This document shows positions 33,578 to 42,836 of a stretch of DNA of 52,060 nt, piece after piece. A model generated the notes under the pieces. It had not been told where the DNA came from and made no database searches. It saw only the letters and a list, made by a program, of their open reading frames with translations. The DNA comes from Phocaeicola coprophilus (GTDB taxonomy: Bacteria; Bacteroidota; Bacteroidia; Bacteroidales; Bacteroidaceae): the NCBI GenBank assembly GCA_016900015.1, contig JACJJM010000025.1, forward strand, positions 1 to 52,060. Direction: 5' to 3'. The translations under genes and the position numbers were made by a program. The number at the start of each line of letters is the position of its first letter. Within the stretch, counting starts at the first letter, position 1.

Positions 33578-34657
33578 TTACAACAAAACCTTATAAACTT
33601 CTTTTGCTAATGATTCTGCACTATTACGCCAATTAAAAGCCAAACATCTTTTATAACCTTTTTCTATTAGCTCACAACATAATTTTTTATCATTAACTAA
33701 TATATTTATTTTATTTGCTATATCTTTTTCGTCATATGGATTGACATATAACGCTGCATTTCCGCAAATTTCTTCCAATACAGGAATAGCAGAAACGATA
33801 GTAGGAACACCACAAGACATAGCCTCTAAAGGAGGTATGCCAAATCCTTCATACAAAGATGGATAAACAAAACACAATGCATGAGCATAGTACCATTTGA
33901 GTTCTACATCACTAACTCGTCCCAACCATTTAATCCTCTCCGAACTATTTTTTTCGCATAATTCAACTATAGATGTAGAAAAAATACTGCCTTGCCCTCC
34001 AACGATATACAATTTAATACTTTTATCTTTCACATAAGAAAAAGCTTTCAAAAGCATTGAAAAATTTTTCCTTGGATCAATAGAAGAAACGGCCAATATG
34101 TATTTTTCTGTGGTTAATCTTTCATTTAATCCATCATCATTTCCTTGTATATCAAATAAAGAAGATACAGCATTATAAATAACGCTTATCTTTTCACTAT
34201 TTATTGAAAGTCTTTGTATAATTTCCGATTGAGAAAACTTACTTACTGTTAGTATTCTTAACGATGTTGCTGCACAAAGAGGAGTCATCAATCTGTACCA
34301 TAACCTATAACCAAAGGTATACCAACTAGGATTAGCCATAAATGCCAAATCATGGATTGTCATTATCTTTTTTCGAACCACCAAAGGTCCCAGACCTGTA
34401 AAACAGATTAATATCTTTTTTCCTCTTATTCGTTTAAACCATAAAGGCAAAAATAATTGTTCCCAAACATGAGACTTGCCACACCCACACACCACTATAT
34501 TAAAACGAGATATATCATAACAATCCTTTATTTTACCAGGAGGACAACAAAGAATAAATGGTATCCTCATCTGCAACCATGCTTTGCAAAGTTCGTAAGC
34601 AAAACGGTTTACCCCTGTCATATTCTGCAACAAGAATCTACCATTAACGTAAATCAT
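33578..34657 (-). CDS. glycosyltransferase family 4 (GT-B)
   Basis: This 359-residue GT-B enzyme has the GT4 donor domain with EGFGIPPLEAMSCGVPTIVS and the segment YILAVSSIDPRKNFSMLLKA. The N-terminus (MIYVNGRFLLQNMTGVNRFA) resembles mannosyl- or rhamnosyltransferases that act on polymer repeat units, but specificity is unproven. The gene is markedly A+T richer than the genes on either side at the 3' end of the locus, as are the next three upstream. It lies 108 bp before the following GT4 gene and is separated from GT32 by 4 bp. Confidence 0.9.
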   Translation of the reverse strand: MIYVNGRFLLQNMTGVNRFAYELCKAWLQMRIPFILCCPPGKIKDCYDISRFNIVVCGCGKSHVWEQLFLPLWFKRIRGKKILICFTGLGPLVVRKKIMTIHDLAFMANPSWYTFGYRLWYRLMTPLCAATSLRILTVSKFSQSEIIQRLSINSEKISVIYNAVSSLFDIQGNDDGLNERLTTEKYILAVSSIDPRKNFSMLLKAFSYVKDKSIKLYIVGGQGSIFSTSIVELCEKNSSERIKWLGRVSDVELKWYYAHALCFVYPSLYEGFGIPPLEAMSCGVPTIVSAIPVLEEICGNAALYVNPYDEKDIANKINILVNDKKLCCELIEKGYKRCLAFNWRNSAESLAKEVYKVLL

Positions 34658-34661
34658 AGAT

Positions 34662-35435
34662 CTACCGAATAGTTTTTAATCTAAGAAGATACAAGAAAAA
34701 TTTCCAATAATGGAGAATTTTATCTAGTAAAGGACGCTTATTCCAACTATTTTCACAATAATGAATTGCGTATGATGCAGGTGTTGCTTCACGCCTGTTT
34801 CCGGCAAAAATTTCAGAACGATAAACCATCAATCCATCTGTTAATTCCTGGTCTATATCTTTATATCTGAAACCATAATTTTCAGCAATCCTTGCATATA
34901 TCTGCGGAGCAATCACATCCAGCCCCATACATCCATCCGATTTTATAAAATGTTTATCTTGATACCAATCTAAAATTTCCTTCACAAATGAACATCCTTT
35001 TTCTGCTCCCATTATAGCTGCTTGCAATTCAATACCAGATATATACTTATCCACGAGACGATGTCCGTCTTCGTCTATATCAGCCAAAGAGTTATCTCGT
35101 TCAATCATGAATGGATGATATTCCATACTAGTAAAAAACGAATGATGAAGAAATTCATCAAAACGCTTCAATACTTTTACATCAGAATCCAAATAGATAC
35201 CTCCTTCTGTATAAAGTGCATAAAGTCGAATGTAATCAGCTACAAATGCCCATTTACGATTCGCAAATGCTTCTTTTACATAAGGAATACTCATATCTAT
35301 ATTGAAATTCTGTGTATTCCATAATTTCAATTCATAATCTGGCATGACTTTCTTCCAAGATGCCATACACATTTGTATCTTCTTAGGAAACGGGTCGTTA
35401 CTGAGCCAACAGTAATGTATTTTCTTTGGTATCAT
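34662..35435 (-). CDS. glycosyltransferase family 32-like (DXD sugar-binding)
   Basis: This 257-residue protein has the Gly_transf_sug fold signature: the start MIPKKIHYCWLSNDPFPKKI, the ASWKKVMPDYELKLWN block and the metal-binding GGIYLDSDVKVLK near residue 87. The family includes Och1-like mannosyltransferases and bacterial capsule alpha-glycosyltransferases; the donor here is unknown. Its 5' end overlaps the Wzy gene by 38 bp, which points to tight coupling. The C-terminal end is basic and hydrophobic and may touch the membrane. Confidence 0.88.
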   Translation of the reverse strand: MIPKKIHYCWLSNDPFPKKIQMCMASWKKVMPDYELKLWNTQNFNIDMSIPYVKEAFANRKWAFVADYIRLYALYTEGGIYLDSDVKVLKRFDEFLHHSFFTSMEYHPFMIERDNSLADIDEDGHRLVDKYISGIELQAAIMGAEKGCSFVKEILDWYQDKHFIKSDGCMGLDVIAPQIYARIAENYGFRYKDIDQELTDGLMVYRSEIFAGNRREATPASYAIHYCENSWNKRPLLDKILHYWKFFLYLLRLKTIR

Positions 35436-36687
35436 AAACTCTTTCCTTATTGTTGTCCGCTAACAGCAGCAAAGCATAAAAACAAAAGATATCAGTCGGT
35501 ATTTTAATCCAAACAATAAATTGAATAACCAACAATAACATAAAAAGCATTGTCAGTTTATGCCAACGTTTACAAAGTATATAGGTACAGCAAACAAAGT
35601 AAGTTAAGAATATAAAGAAACCTATTACACCGCAATAAAAGAAGAAACGAACATAACCCATATCTGTACCCATATAAAATTTCTTCGGATCATACGGATC
35701 TGCAAAATAACCATCTCCAATAATCCAAGTCTTTGCATTATCAGGCCATATATCTCCAATATGACTCAAGAGCAAATCTGATGAATGTGTAGAGAATGTT
35801 CCATTTTCAACCAAATTAATAAACCCTTCAAAACCATAATCAAAAGCAGCATGCACTCCTGGCATTGTATTATACATATATATGCCCGCATAATAAAACA
35901 TAACAACTATCACACATACCACCATGCTCCACAATAACCCTTTTGCCGTAACCAAAATAATTACTTTATGCAAAGAAACAGACGACAATAGCAAATAAAT
36001 ACAAGCTACAGCAATACCCACTACCGTCGTCCTAGATATCATATTTCCGACTACTCCTATTATCAAAAACAATAAGATGCAAAAATTTCTTCTTACGCGT
36101 GAAACACTACCCTTTATTATATAGGCAAGACCTAACAAAACGCATGAAAAACGAATGCCTGCACTGTCAAAACTTGCCCCGATACCGTATAACCGCGGAT
36201 TTTTTTTAAAATATTCTGAATCAATTCCCGTAATAGTACTATCTACTACATTTCGCAAAATTGGAATATTATCAATCATTACAGCTATCACACATTGTCC
36301 GGCACACATTATTCCCAAATATAAAAATATCATCGACAAAGATGCCTCGCCATACATTAGTCTTAATATATAAATCACACAATATGCCCCTCCCAACCAC
36401 ACACACATAGAAATAAAATACGTGGCATAAACCATATCATCTGTACTATTATAAACCACAGAGAAATAGGATGACAACGAAAATATTAATCCGATGAACA
36501 AAATTGGAAACAAATCTTTTCGTATTGATAATGATTTACGCTTCATACGCTCCCAACAAAAGAACAACAATCCCATTAAAGCTACAATCATTTTCGAATT
36601 GACAGAAGGTAAGACCTGTAACGAAATTGGAAAATAATATAAACTACAGACAATTATTAATAATATTACCGATATAATACGTATCAT
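35398..36687 (-). CDS. O-antigen/capsule polymerase-like membrane protein (Wzy type)
   Basis: This 429-residue protein is almost entirely hydrophobic with about 10-12 membrane segments. It has a large extracytoplasmic loop between about 260 and 320 (THSSDLLLSHIGDIWPDNAK), as typical for Wzy polymerases or ligase-like proteins. Sequence similarity is too weak to be specific; assignment rests on topology, size and position in a Wzx/Wzy-type locus that otherwise lacks a polymerase. It is A+T rich. It polymerises repeat units in the periplasm if correctly assigned. Confidence 0.75.
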   Translation of the reverse strand: MIRIISVILLIIVCSLYYFPISLQVLPSVNSKMIVALMGLLFFCWERMKRKSLSIRKDLFPILFIGLIFSLSSYFSVVYNSTDDMVYATYFISMCVWLGGAYCVIYILRLMYGEASLSMIFLYLGIMCAGQCVIAVMIDNIPILRNVVDSTITGIDSEYFKKNPRLYGIGASFDSAGIRFSCVLLGLAYIIKGSVSRVRRNFCILLFLIIGVVGNMISRTTVVGIAVACIYLLLSSVSLHKVIILVTAKGLLWSMVVCVIVVMFYYAGIYMYNTMPGVHAAFDYGFEGFINLVENGTFSTHSSDLLLSHIGDIWPDNAKTWIIGDGYFADPYDPKKFYMGTDMGYVRFFFYCGVIGFFIFLTYFVCCTYILCKRWHKLTMLFMLLLVIQFIVWIKIPTDIFCFYALLLLADNNKERVYDTKENTLLLAQ

Positions 36688-36699
36688 TCTACTTTCTTG

Positions 36700-37506
36700 C
36701 TAATTTCTTAGAAACCTCAAATACTTACGATATGCCATTATATAATATGGATTTTTCAAACACATTTTCAATAACCAAACATATTGCCTCAACGTTTTTT
36801 TCATCCAAGGTTTGGCTCGACCTATGAAATGAATCACAAAAATAGGTTTATCTGTTTGATCATTTAATGAATAGCCTAAACGATATATATAATAAGTTAA
36901 ATAATCGGCAAAAACATTATATCCTTGTTCTAAATGCAAATTCTTTTGGTCTTTCCAATTTTTTAAATAGCGTTTTATGACATCTTGGTCACCTATCATA
37001 CGATTTTCTGCTTTCCCAGCTTCAATTTCCAAATTAATATTTGCAAGCAAGCAATCTCTAACTCTCTCGTCTGGAATAATAACCATTATACCAGAATTCA
37101 ATCCTTCCCAATGCTCATTCCCTGGATACAAAGAACCGGCAATAACGGCCGAAAATGGCTCACACTCAAACAAATGGTCAATATTCCGAACTATAAGCAT
37201 ATCACAGTCAAGAAATACCATTTTCTCAAATTGGGTTAATCCCCATACGAGCAGCTTGTCAAATGTATAATTCCAATGTGAGAATCCACACTTTTCCGAG
37301 TTAACTAGGCCATCGACAACTGTACGCGACAGACGAATACAAGGTATCCCCTCACACTCCAGTCTCTTTTGAACTTCATCTTCCACAGATATTGACAGAA
37401 CGCAATAAAGAGGATAGCGTGCTTGCACAGCCTTTAAAGAACGATGCAAAATCAAGACACCTTCAAAATAAGACTTGTTAGATAATAACGTTATATATGC
37501 TCTCAT
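36700..37506 (-). CDS. glycosyltransferase family 8
   Basis: This 268-residue GT-A enzyme has the family 8 layout: N-terminal AYITLLSNKSYFEGVLILHR, the DxD motif in VFLDCDMLIVRNIDHLF near 100-115, LNSGIMVI for the acceptor region and FVIHFIGRAKPWMKK near the C-terminus. GT8 enzymes include galactosyl-, glucosyl- and glycogenin-type retaining transferases. The stop of the upstream GT2 gene and this start share a base (TAATG). A+T-rich coding. Confidence 0.9.
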   Translation of the reverse strand: MRAYITLLSNKSYFEGVLILHRSLKAVQARYPLYCVLSISVEDEVQKRLECEGIPCIRLSRTVVDGLVNSEKCGFSHWNYTFDKLLVWGLTQFEKMVFLDCDMLIVRNIDHLFECEPFSAVIAGSLYPGNEHWEGLNSGIMVIIPDERVRDCLLANINLEIEAGKAENRMIGDQDVIKRYLKNWKDQKNLHLEQGYNVFADYLTYYIYRLGYSLNDQTDKPIFVIHFIGRAKPWMKKTLRQYVWLLKMCLKNPYYIMAYRKYLRFLRN

Positions 37507-38489
37507 TATTTATAAATCAATCCATAAACAACCTTCTGCAACAACAGATAATGAACTCGAATCACAAAAAACAATCCTTTCCAAGCACACCATTGTACAA
37601 TGCGACTGCGTAAAGACAGTTGTTTGTTACCCCATATATATTTATTCGCTTCAGGATACCATTCTTTCCACAAACGATATTTATCCGAACTGTTGCTTAT
37701 CAAGAATGGGTACTTGACAGCCAACTTTAAATAAGCAATCTCTTTGTCTAATGCGTCACCAAATCTATCATGCAAATAATCGGAAATACGCTGTACATTA
37801 TATTTCAATTCCACAAGGTGACTATCAGAGAATGTCTGAGTGAAAGAGCTCGTATTCAATTTCACATAATGATAAAACGCTTTAGGCAAATAGGCAACTT
37901 TGTCAGCACAAGCAAACAACATCATCATCGTCATATCTTCCCCCATCCCATATCCTGTTGGGAAAGTAATACGATTGTTAACATATAATGACCGTCTCAC
38001 TAATTTATTCCATACGGTAAATTTCATTACTCCACCAAGCATTCCTTTCAATGCATCCATAGGAGTCATATATGACGGTTGCGTCATATAACGTTCACTA
38101 TGTTCAAACGACAAAAACCAATCACACCAAACAATGTCAGCGTCATTCTCTTTTGCTTTATTGTAAAGCATCGTCAACATTTCCGGCTCAGCAAAGTCAT
38201 CACTATCACAATGAAACACATATTCACCCGTGGCATTTGCTAAGCCGGTATTGCGTGCCGCCGGAAGACCTAGGTTTTCCTCATGCTGCACAATCTTTAT
38301 TTGATTTTTTCTCCCCAAATACCTGGTGATACATTTACTTAACAGCTCCATGCTTCTATCGGGTGAAGCATCATCCACGAAAATAAACTCCACATCGTTC
38401 AATGTCTGTGCGAATAGTGACGAGGCGCACTTATCGATAAACCTCTCTACTTTGTATATGGGTATTATGACTGATACTTTTGCTTCCAT
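37506..38489 (-). CDS. glycosyltransferase family 2
   Basis: This 327-residue inverting GT-A enzyme shows VSVIIPIYKVERFIDKCASS at the N-terminus, FVDDASPDRS, GLPAARNTGL and the DxD-like HCDSDDF, followed by a longer C-terminal region with the ED pattern GMGEDMTMMMLF. It should add a sugar to the repeat unit on the cytoplasmic face. Specificity is not predictable. It lies 12 bp downstream of another GT2 gene and is coupled to the following GT8. Confidence 0.9.
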   Translation of the reverse strand: MEAKVSVIIPIYKVERFIDKCASSLFAQTLNDVEFIFVDDASPDRSMELLSKCITRYLGRKNQIKIVQHEENLGLPAARNTGLANATGEYVFHCDSDDFAEPEMLTMLYNKAKENDADIVWCDWFLSFEHSERYMTQPSYMTPMDALKGMLGGVMKFTVWNKLVRRSLYVNNRITFPTGYGMGEDMTMMMLFACADKVAYLPKAFYHYVKLNTSSFTQTFSDSHLVELKYNVQRISDYLHDRFGDALDKEIAYLKLAVKYPFLISNSSDKYRLWKEWYPEANKYIWGNKQLSLRSRIVQWCAWKGLFFVIRVHYLLLQKVVYGLIYK

Positions 38490-38501
38490 AACTTATTAAT
38501 T

Positions 38502-39581
38502 TCAGAAAGAAACAGGCACAGCCATGTCATCCGGTTTGCACATGGATTTTTTCATGTCAAGCACAAACATATAGAGCTTGCTTAACATGCAAATCAATGC
38601 CATGTTTGCATCTTTGTGTTTTCTCCAGTAATCTATATATCTGAAAGTCATGAAAGAACTAATATTCTTACTTCCAATCAATTCATACATGTCTAAACAA
38701 CATTCCTTTAGTTTATTGTCATAACTTAGTAATGCTTGTTTTGTATCCAAACTATAGTGCGTTATTGAAGTCACATATGCAGCCTTCAAGAAAGGTATCA
38801 AGCGTGCATGCATGTAACTCAGTATAGGCTTATCTGTTATTTGTCTTTTATGACTTTCATAAGCAGAAGCCATGTCCAAGCCACAACGCATGACGTACAA
38901 AAGATTCTGAAATTTGAATACCGGCTCCATCGTCTGTCCTGCCCGACCCACCAAATATTTGTAAACATACTCATCAAAATAAGCTATGGTTTTGACTGTT
39001 ATCATTGGCAGAAAAATCCACTGCTGGTCTGTATATGAAATGCCTTCCGTCTGCACGTAACCCAACTTCTTCAGGTTTTCAAGGCGATAGGCCACGGCGT
39101 GCATCTGCATATTTTGGAACTTGGCAGAACAGCAAACTTGCTCCATTTCAAACATACGACCAAGCCCTTGGTCATACTTTATTATCTTGCGGATGGTTCT
39201 ATTTGTATCCACCACGGCAAAATCGGAAAGTACTAAATCGGCATCCGTTTCTTGAAGGAAAGAAATATAATGCCCGAAATGCTCCGTGTCGAAACTGTCG
39301 TCTGCATCAAGCACTTTCACATACTTGCCCGTGGCTTCTTTCAAACCGCGATTGACACATGAACCATAGTTGCCGTTTTCCTTGTCTATCACTTTAAATG
39401 TCTGTGGATATTTATGCTCATACTCACGAGCTATTTCCAACGAGCAGTCGCGACTGCCGTCATTCACGACGAGCACCTCCAACGCATCCATGCCCTCCTC
39501 CACCAGAAGCGAATCCAGACAATAACGGAGATACAGCTCCATGTTGTACGTCGGAATGATAAGTGTTAGAATCTTGTCCAT
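38502..39581 (-). CDS. glycosyltransferase family 2
   Basis: This 359-residue GT-A enzyme starts with ILTLIIPTYNMELYLRYCLD, has LVVNDGSRDCSLEIA, GSCVNRGLKEATGKYVKVLD with the DADD motif, and a distinct C-terminal helical extension. The frame is open to 39626, but the ATG at 39581 gives the correct family start. It resembles capsular glycosyltransferases that act on hexose donors; no specific sugar is assigned. It follows the DDD-type glycosyltransferase gene by 10 bp. Confidence 0.9.
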   Translation of the reverse strand: MDKILTLIIPTYNMELYLRYCLDSLLVEEGMDALEVLVVNDGSRDCSLEIAREYEHKYPQTFKVIDKENGNYGSCVNRGLKEATGKYVKVLDADDSFDTEHFGHYISFLQETDADLVLSDFAVVDTNRTIRKIIKYDQGLGRMFEMEQVCCSAKFQNMQMHAVAYRLENLKKLGYVQTEGISYTDQQWIFLPMITVKTIAYFDEYVYKYLVGRAGQTMEPVFKFQNLLYVMRCGLDMASAYESHKRQITDKPILSYMHARLIPFLKAAYVTSITHYSLDTKQALLSYDNKLKECCLDMYELIGSKNISSFMTFRYIDYWRKHKDANMALICMLSKLYMFVLDMKKSMCKPDDMAVPVSF

Positions 39582-39591
39582 GACATACTTG

Positions 39592-40626
39592 TTAACAAAT
39601 AAAACCAGAACGCTCTTTGCGCCCATCGAAAAACATTTTCAAATCGAGCACAATCTTTGGCATGAGTTTTTTCACTCTTTGCCTCATGGTAATGGGCTTT
39701 AACACACGTTTATAAGGCGACTTACGAGTCATCAACTCTGCTTCGTTTGCATTTATCTTCTTCAATATGGCTTGCACAGCATCATACACCGCTGCCGATG
39801 TCTCATTTTCATGCCATTGCTGCGCACACACCGCGCCATATTTTTCCAATATCCCTTTTTTGTCAAGTTCCTCGCGCTGGGTAAAAAAGGCGAAATGCGC
39901 CACAATGGCATCGCCGTTCCATGCGTTCGACACACCTTGACGCGTAGGATAAATGCACGAAAGGAACTCTTCATCGTCTCCGGGAACAATACCTGCAAAT
40001 TTCCGCATCTCATCACCAAACCACAAGACTGAATTTATCGAGAAACGGGACATGGCCATTTCCTTTTTCCCGAGATGCAGCTCTTCCCACCGACCTGTTT
40101 TCAGATACTTGTCCAAAAACCACTCGTGCAACTCTTGCGCAAAAATCCCACTTTGCCACAACACAGGATGACTAGCATACGAATTGTAATAATCGTCCAA
40201 CCGAATTTTCCCCTCCACCTCAAGCAAATAAGTGGCAAGAGAATTGTTTATCACCAAAGGCGACACTAAAAAATAATGAGGATTGTCCACACGAAACTTC
40301 ACCATCTTCTCTATCAGCCCCGGTTCCATCCAAACAATGTCATCATCGAGTTTAAAATAAATGGTATCAGACTCTGTGCAGTCCTTATAAAAAGCGTTGA
40401 TGCTCGCATTACCGTTCACCACTCCATCAGGCTGCCACACCAAATTCACGACTGGAAATCTATCAGCCACTTGCTTGAAAAATTCAATGTCAGCCCCATT
40501 ATGTGTGTTCACCCAAATGTCATATCTGTCCACAATGCTACACGACACAATATAAGGTATCAAATATTGCATGTAGCGGCGACGGCCAGCAGCCGTGTTG
40601 AGCACTATTTTATAGTTATTGTACAT
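39592..40626 (-). CDS. glycosyltransferase-like protein with DDD motif, unassigned family
   Basis: This 344-residue protein has a GT-A-like core: YKIVLNTAAGRRRYMQYLIP at the start, a region suggesting acceptor binding (VSPLVINNSLATYLLE), and an acidic DDD motif in TIYFKLDDDIVWMEP near 95-105. I could not place it in a CAZy family by eye. The last part is basic and may be membrane-associated. It sits between glf and a GT2 gene. As no other candidate resembles a known galactofuranosyltransferase, it is one of several possible acceptors of UDP-galactofuranose, but this is only inference. Confidence 0.75.
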   Translation of the reverse strand: MYNNYKIVLNTAAGRRRYMQYLIPYIVSCSIVDRYDIWVNTHNGADIEFFKQVADRFPVVNLVWQPDGVVNGNASINAFYKDCTESDTIYFKLDDDIVWMEPGLIEKMVKFRVDNPHYFLVSPLVINNSLATYLLEVEGKIRLDDYYNSYASHPVLWQSGIFAQELHEWFLDKYLKTGRWEELHLGKKEMAMSRFSINSVLWFGDEMRKFAGIVPGDDEEFLSCIYPTRQGVSNAWNGDAIVAHFAFFTQREELDKKGILEKYGAVCAQQWHENETSAAVYDAVQAILKKINANEAELMTRKSPYKRVLKPITMRQRVKKLMPKIVLDLKMFFDGRKERSGFIC

Positions 40627-40658
40627 GGCATTATATCAAAAAATCCTTTCTACTCCGT

Positions 40659-41801
40659 TCAAATTTCGACTTGCATTCGAAACAAGTTCATGGCCGACGC
40701 TATTACAGGTGCCATGTCGTAATACTTGTATTCGGCAAGCCTTCCACCAAACAAAACATTTTGTTCATTATCAGCCAACGCTTTGTAACGCTTATAAAGC
40801 TCCCCATTACGCTGATCGTTCACCGGATAATAAGGTTCCAGCCCATCAGTCCACTCCACGGAATATTCGCGGGAAACGATCGTCTTCGGCACATCGTAAA
40901 CCTCCTGTCCAAACATCTCAAAATGCTTATGCTCTATCACACGAGTGTACGGCACATCACGTTCCGTGTAATTAATCACGGCATTGCCTTGATAGTTAGG
41001 CGTATCCAAAATTTCATCCTCAAAACGGACGGTGCGATAGTCCAGCTTGCCAAAACGATAATCATAAAACTCATCTATCTTCCCGGTGAAGACTATCTTC
41101 TCGGCCAATCCCTCCCAATGGACACGATCTGCAAAAAAGTCAGTGCCTGTCTTGGTTTCAATGCCCGCAAGAAGTCCGTCAATCAGTTTATTGTAACCAC
41201 CAATGGGAATGCCTTGATATTTGTCATTGAAATAATTGTTATCAAACACGAGACGGACGGGCAGTCGCTTAATGATGAACGCAGGCAACTCTGTGCATTT
41301 TCGTCCCCATTGCTTCTCCGTATAACCCTTTATCAGTTTTTCATATATATCTTTGCCTACCAGCATCAACGCTTGTTCCTCCAAATTACGAGGTTCAGTC
41401 GCGCCCTCTGCACGCATCGCCGATAGAGCCTCTTGCTTCTGTGCCTCAATTTTCGCGAAAGCCTGCTCCGGAGTGACGACACCCCACATCTGATAAAAGG
41501 TATTCATGTTGAAAGGCAAGTTGTAAAGCATTCCTTTATAGTTGGCAACCGGCGAGTTGGTGTAGCGGTTGAACTCCACGATAGAATTGACGAATTCCCA
41601 AATCTGCTTGTCCGATGTGTGGAAGATGTGCGCACCATATTTATGCACATTGATGCCTTCCACATTTTCACAATAGACATTGCCACCCAGATGTGGACGT
41701 TTGTCTATCACCAAGCACTTCTTCCCCACCCTATTTACGAGATAGGCAAATGTAGCTCCGAACAGACCAGAGCCGACTATGAGATAATCGAATTGTTTCA
41801 T
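40659..41801 (-). CDS. glf: UDP-galactopyranose mutase
   Basis: This 380-residue flavoenzyme interconverts UDP-galactopyranose and UDP-galactofuranose in the cytoplasm. The FAD-binding GSGLFGA motif is at residues 10-16, followed by IDKRPHLGGN, KYGAHIFHTSDKQIWEFV and, near the C-terminus, YPVNDQRNGELYKRYKALAD. Length is typical (about 370-390). It implies that the capsule or another polymer made here contains galactofuranose. It is followed 32 bp later by the DDD-type glycosyltransferase gene. Confidence 0.95.
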   Translation of the reverse strand: MKQFDYLIVGSGLFGATFAYLVNRVGKKCLVIDKRPHLGGNVYCENVEGINVHKYGAHIFHTSDKQIWEFVNSIVEFNRYTNSPVANYKGMLYNLPFNMNTFYQMWGVVTPEQAFAKIEAQKQEALSAMRAEGATEPRNLEEQALMLVGKDIYEKLIKGYTEKQWGRKCTELPAFIIKRLPVRLVFDNNYFNDKYQGIPIGGYNKLIDGLLAGIETKTGTDFFADRVHWEGLAEKIVFTGKIDEFYDYRFGKLDYRTVRFEDEILDTPNYQGNAVINYTERDVPYTRVIEHKHFEMFGQEVYDVPKTIVSREYSVEWTDGLEPYYPVNDQRNGELYKRYKALADNEQNVLFGGRLAEYKYYDMAPVIASAMNLFRMQVEI

Positions 41802-41810
41802 GAGTTTATA

Positions 41811-42827
41811 CTAAATTACTTTTTCTTTCAAAGAATTTATATTCTTCATTACTTCATCATACCTAATGCGGGGATGGTTGTAATACCAACCAAGCATGCA
41901 ATATTTGCTTTCCGGCTTTATGAAGCCAAAGGCTATAAGCAGTCTTTTCAGCCAATAGAAAAAGAAATAAAATACATACATAGCGTAAACCTTCGGAAAT
42001 GCGCGCAAACTTCTGAACGTCTTCCACCACAAGTGCGAATGCATTGACTTGTCCTTAAAATAATACCACGGCTGGTAACCGGAGAAGTGTATGATCTTGG
42101 GACTTAACATCAGTTCTTTCATCTCTGACAAATGTTCGTTAATAAATTCCTTGAAACGAAAGAACTGGACTATCACTCCATATTTTGGCGGAAGTATGAT
42201 TTTATCATCTTTGCATACCACATTTATAGCATCCTGATCAGGGTATTTAATTCGTCCGGCATTGCTTCTCGCGAAATCAAGCAATTTTTCCGCTATCCTC
42301 TTTTCCCTCCACCTGTCAAGATTCATCAGCAAAACGCCAGAACAGACATAGCGATACCGACTCTCGTAACCCAATCTTTCGTAAGTCTCATCCTTGTATG
42401 CCTCTGTGTCAAGACAGGCAGCAATGCTCTTGTCCATATCCATCGCAAAAAGGCTGTCCAAGTCATCGTTCACATAAACATCGCAGTCAAGATAAAGCAC
42501 GCGCCGGACATCCTGCCCCAACAAGTCTGGAAGTAATATCCTGTACCACGCTAGTTTAGTCCAAATCAACGTTTGCGGAGGAAGTTCCAATATTTCATCA
42601 TCGAGTTGCGAATCTATTATATGAAACTCGCAGTTTACCCTCACCTGCTTAATATTATTTAAGCAGTAACATTCCAAACGTTTCTTGTTGCGTTCGGATA
42701 TGTAGTCAGACAATATATGAACACGCACATCATCGCCATCTTTTGCATGTTCTGCTATCGACTTCAATGTCACGCAAGCGTATGGCACATATTTTTCATT
42801 GAAGCAAAGCGCGAAATCTTTTCTCAT
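41811..42827 (-). CDS. glycosyltransferase family 8
   Basis: This 338-residue GT8 enzyme has ALCFNEKYVPYACVTLKSIA at the start, LYLDCDVYVNDDLDSLFAMD with the DxD near 98-100, CSGVLLMNLDRWRE and the closing HFSGYQPWYY block. It also has a C-terminal region with aromatic and basic residues. It likely transfers glucose or galactose to the growing repeat unit. A 9-bp gap separates it from glf and another 9-bp gap from the GT25 gene, fitting one operon. Confidence 0.92.
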   Translation of the reverse strand: MRKDFALCFNEKYVPYACVTLKSIAEHAKDGDDVRVHILSDYISERNKKRLECYCLNNIKQVRVNCEFHIIDSQLDDEILELPPQTLIWTKLAWYRILLPDLLGQDVRRVLYLDCDVYVNDDLDSLFAMDMDKSIAACLDTEAYKDETYERLGYESRYRYVCSGVLLMNLDRWREKRIAEKLLDFARSNAGRIKYPDQDAINVVCKDDKIILPPKYGVIVQFFRFKEFINEHLSEMKELMLSPKIIHFSGYQPWYYFKDKSMHSHLWWKTFRSLRAFPKVYAMYVFYFFFYWLKRLLIAFGFIKPESKYCMLGWYYNHPRIRYDEVMKNINSLKEKVI

Positions 42828-42836
42828 CTCGTAAAA

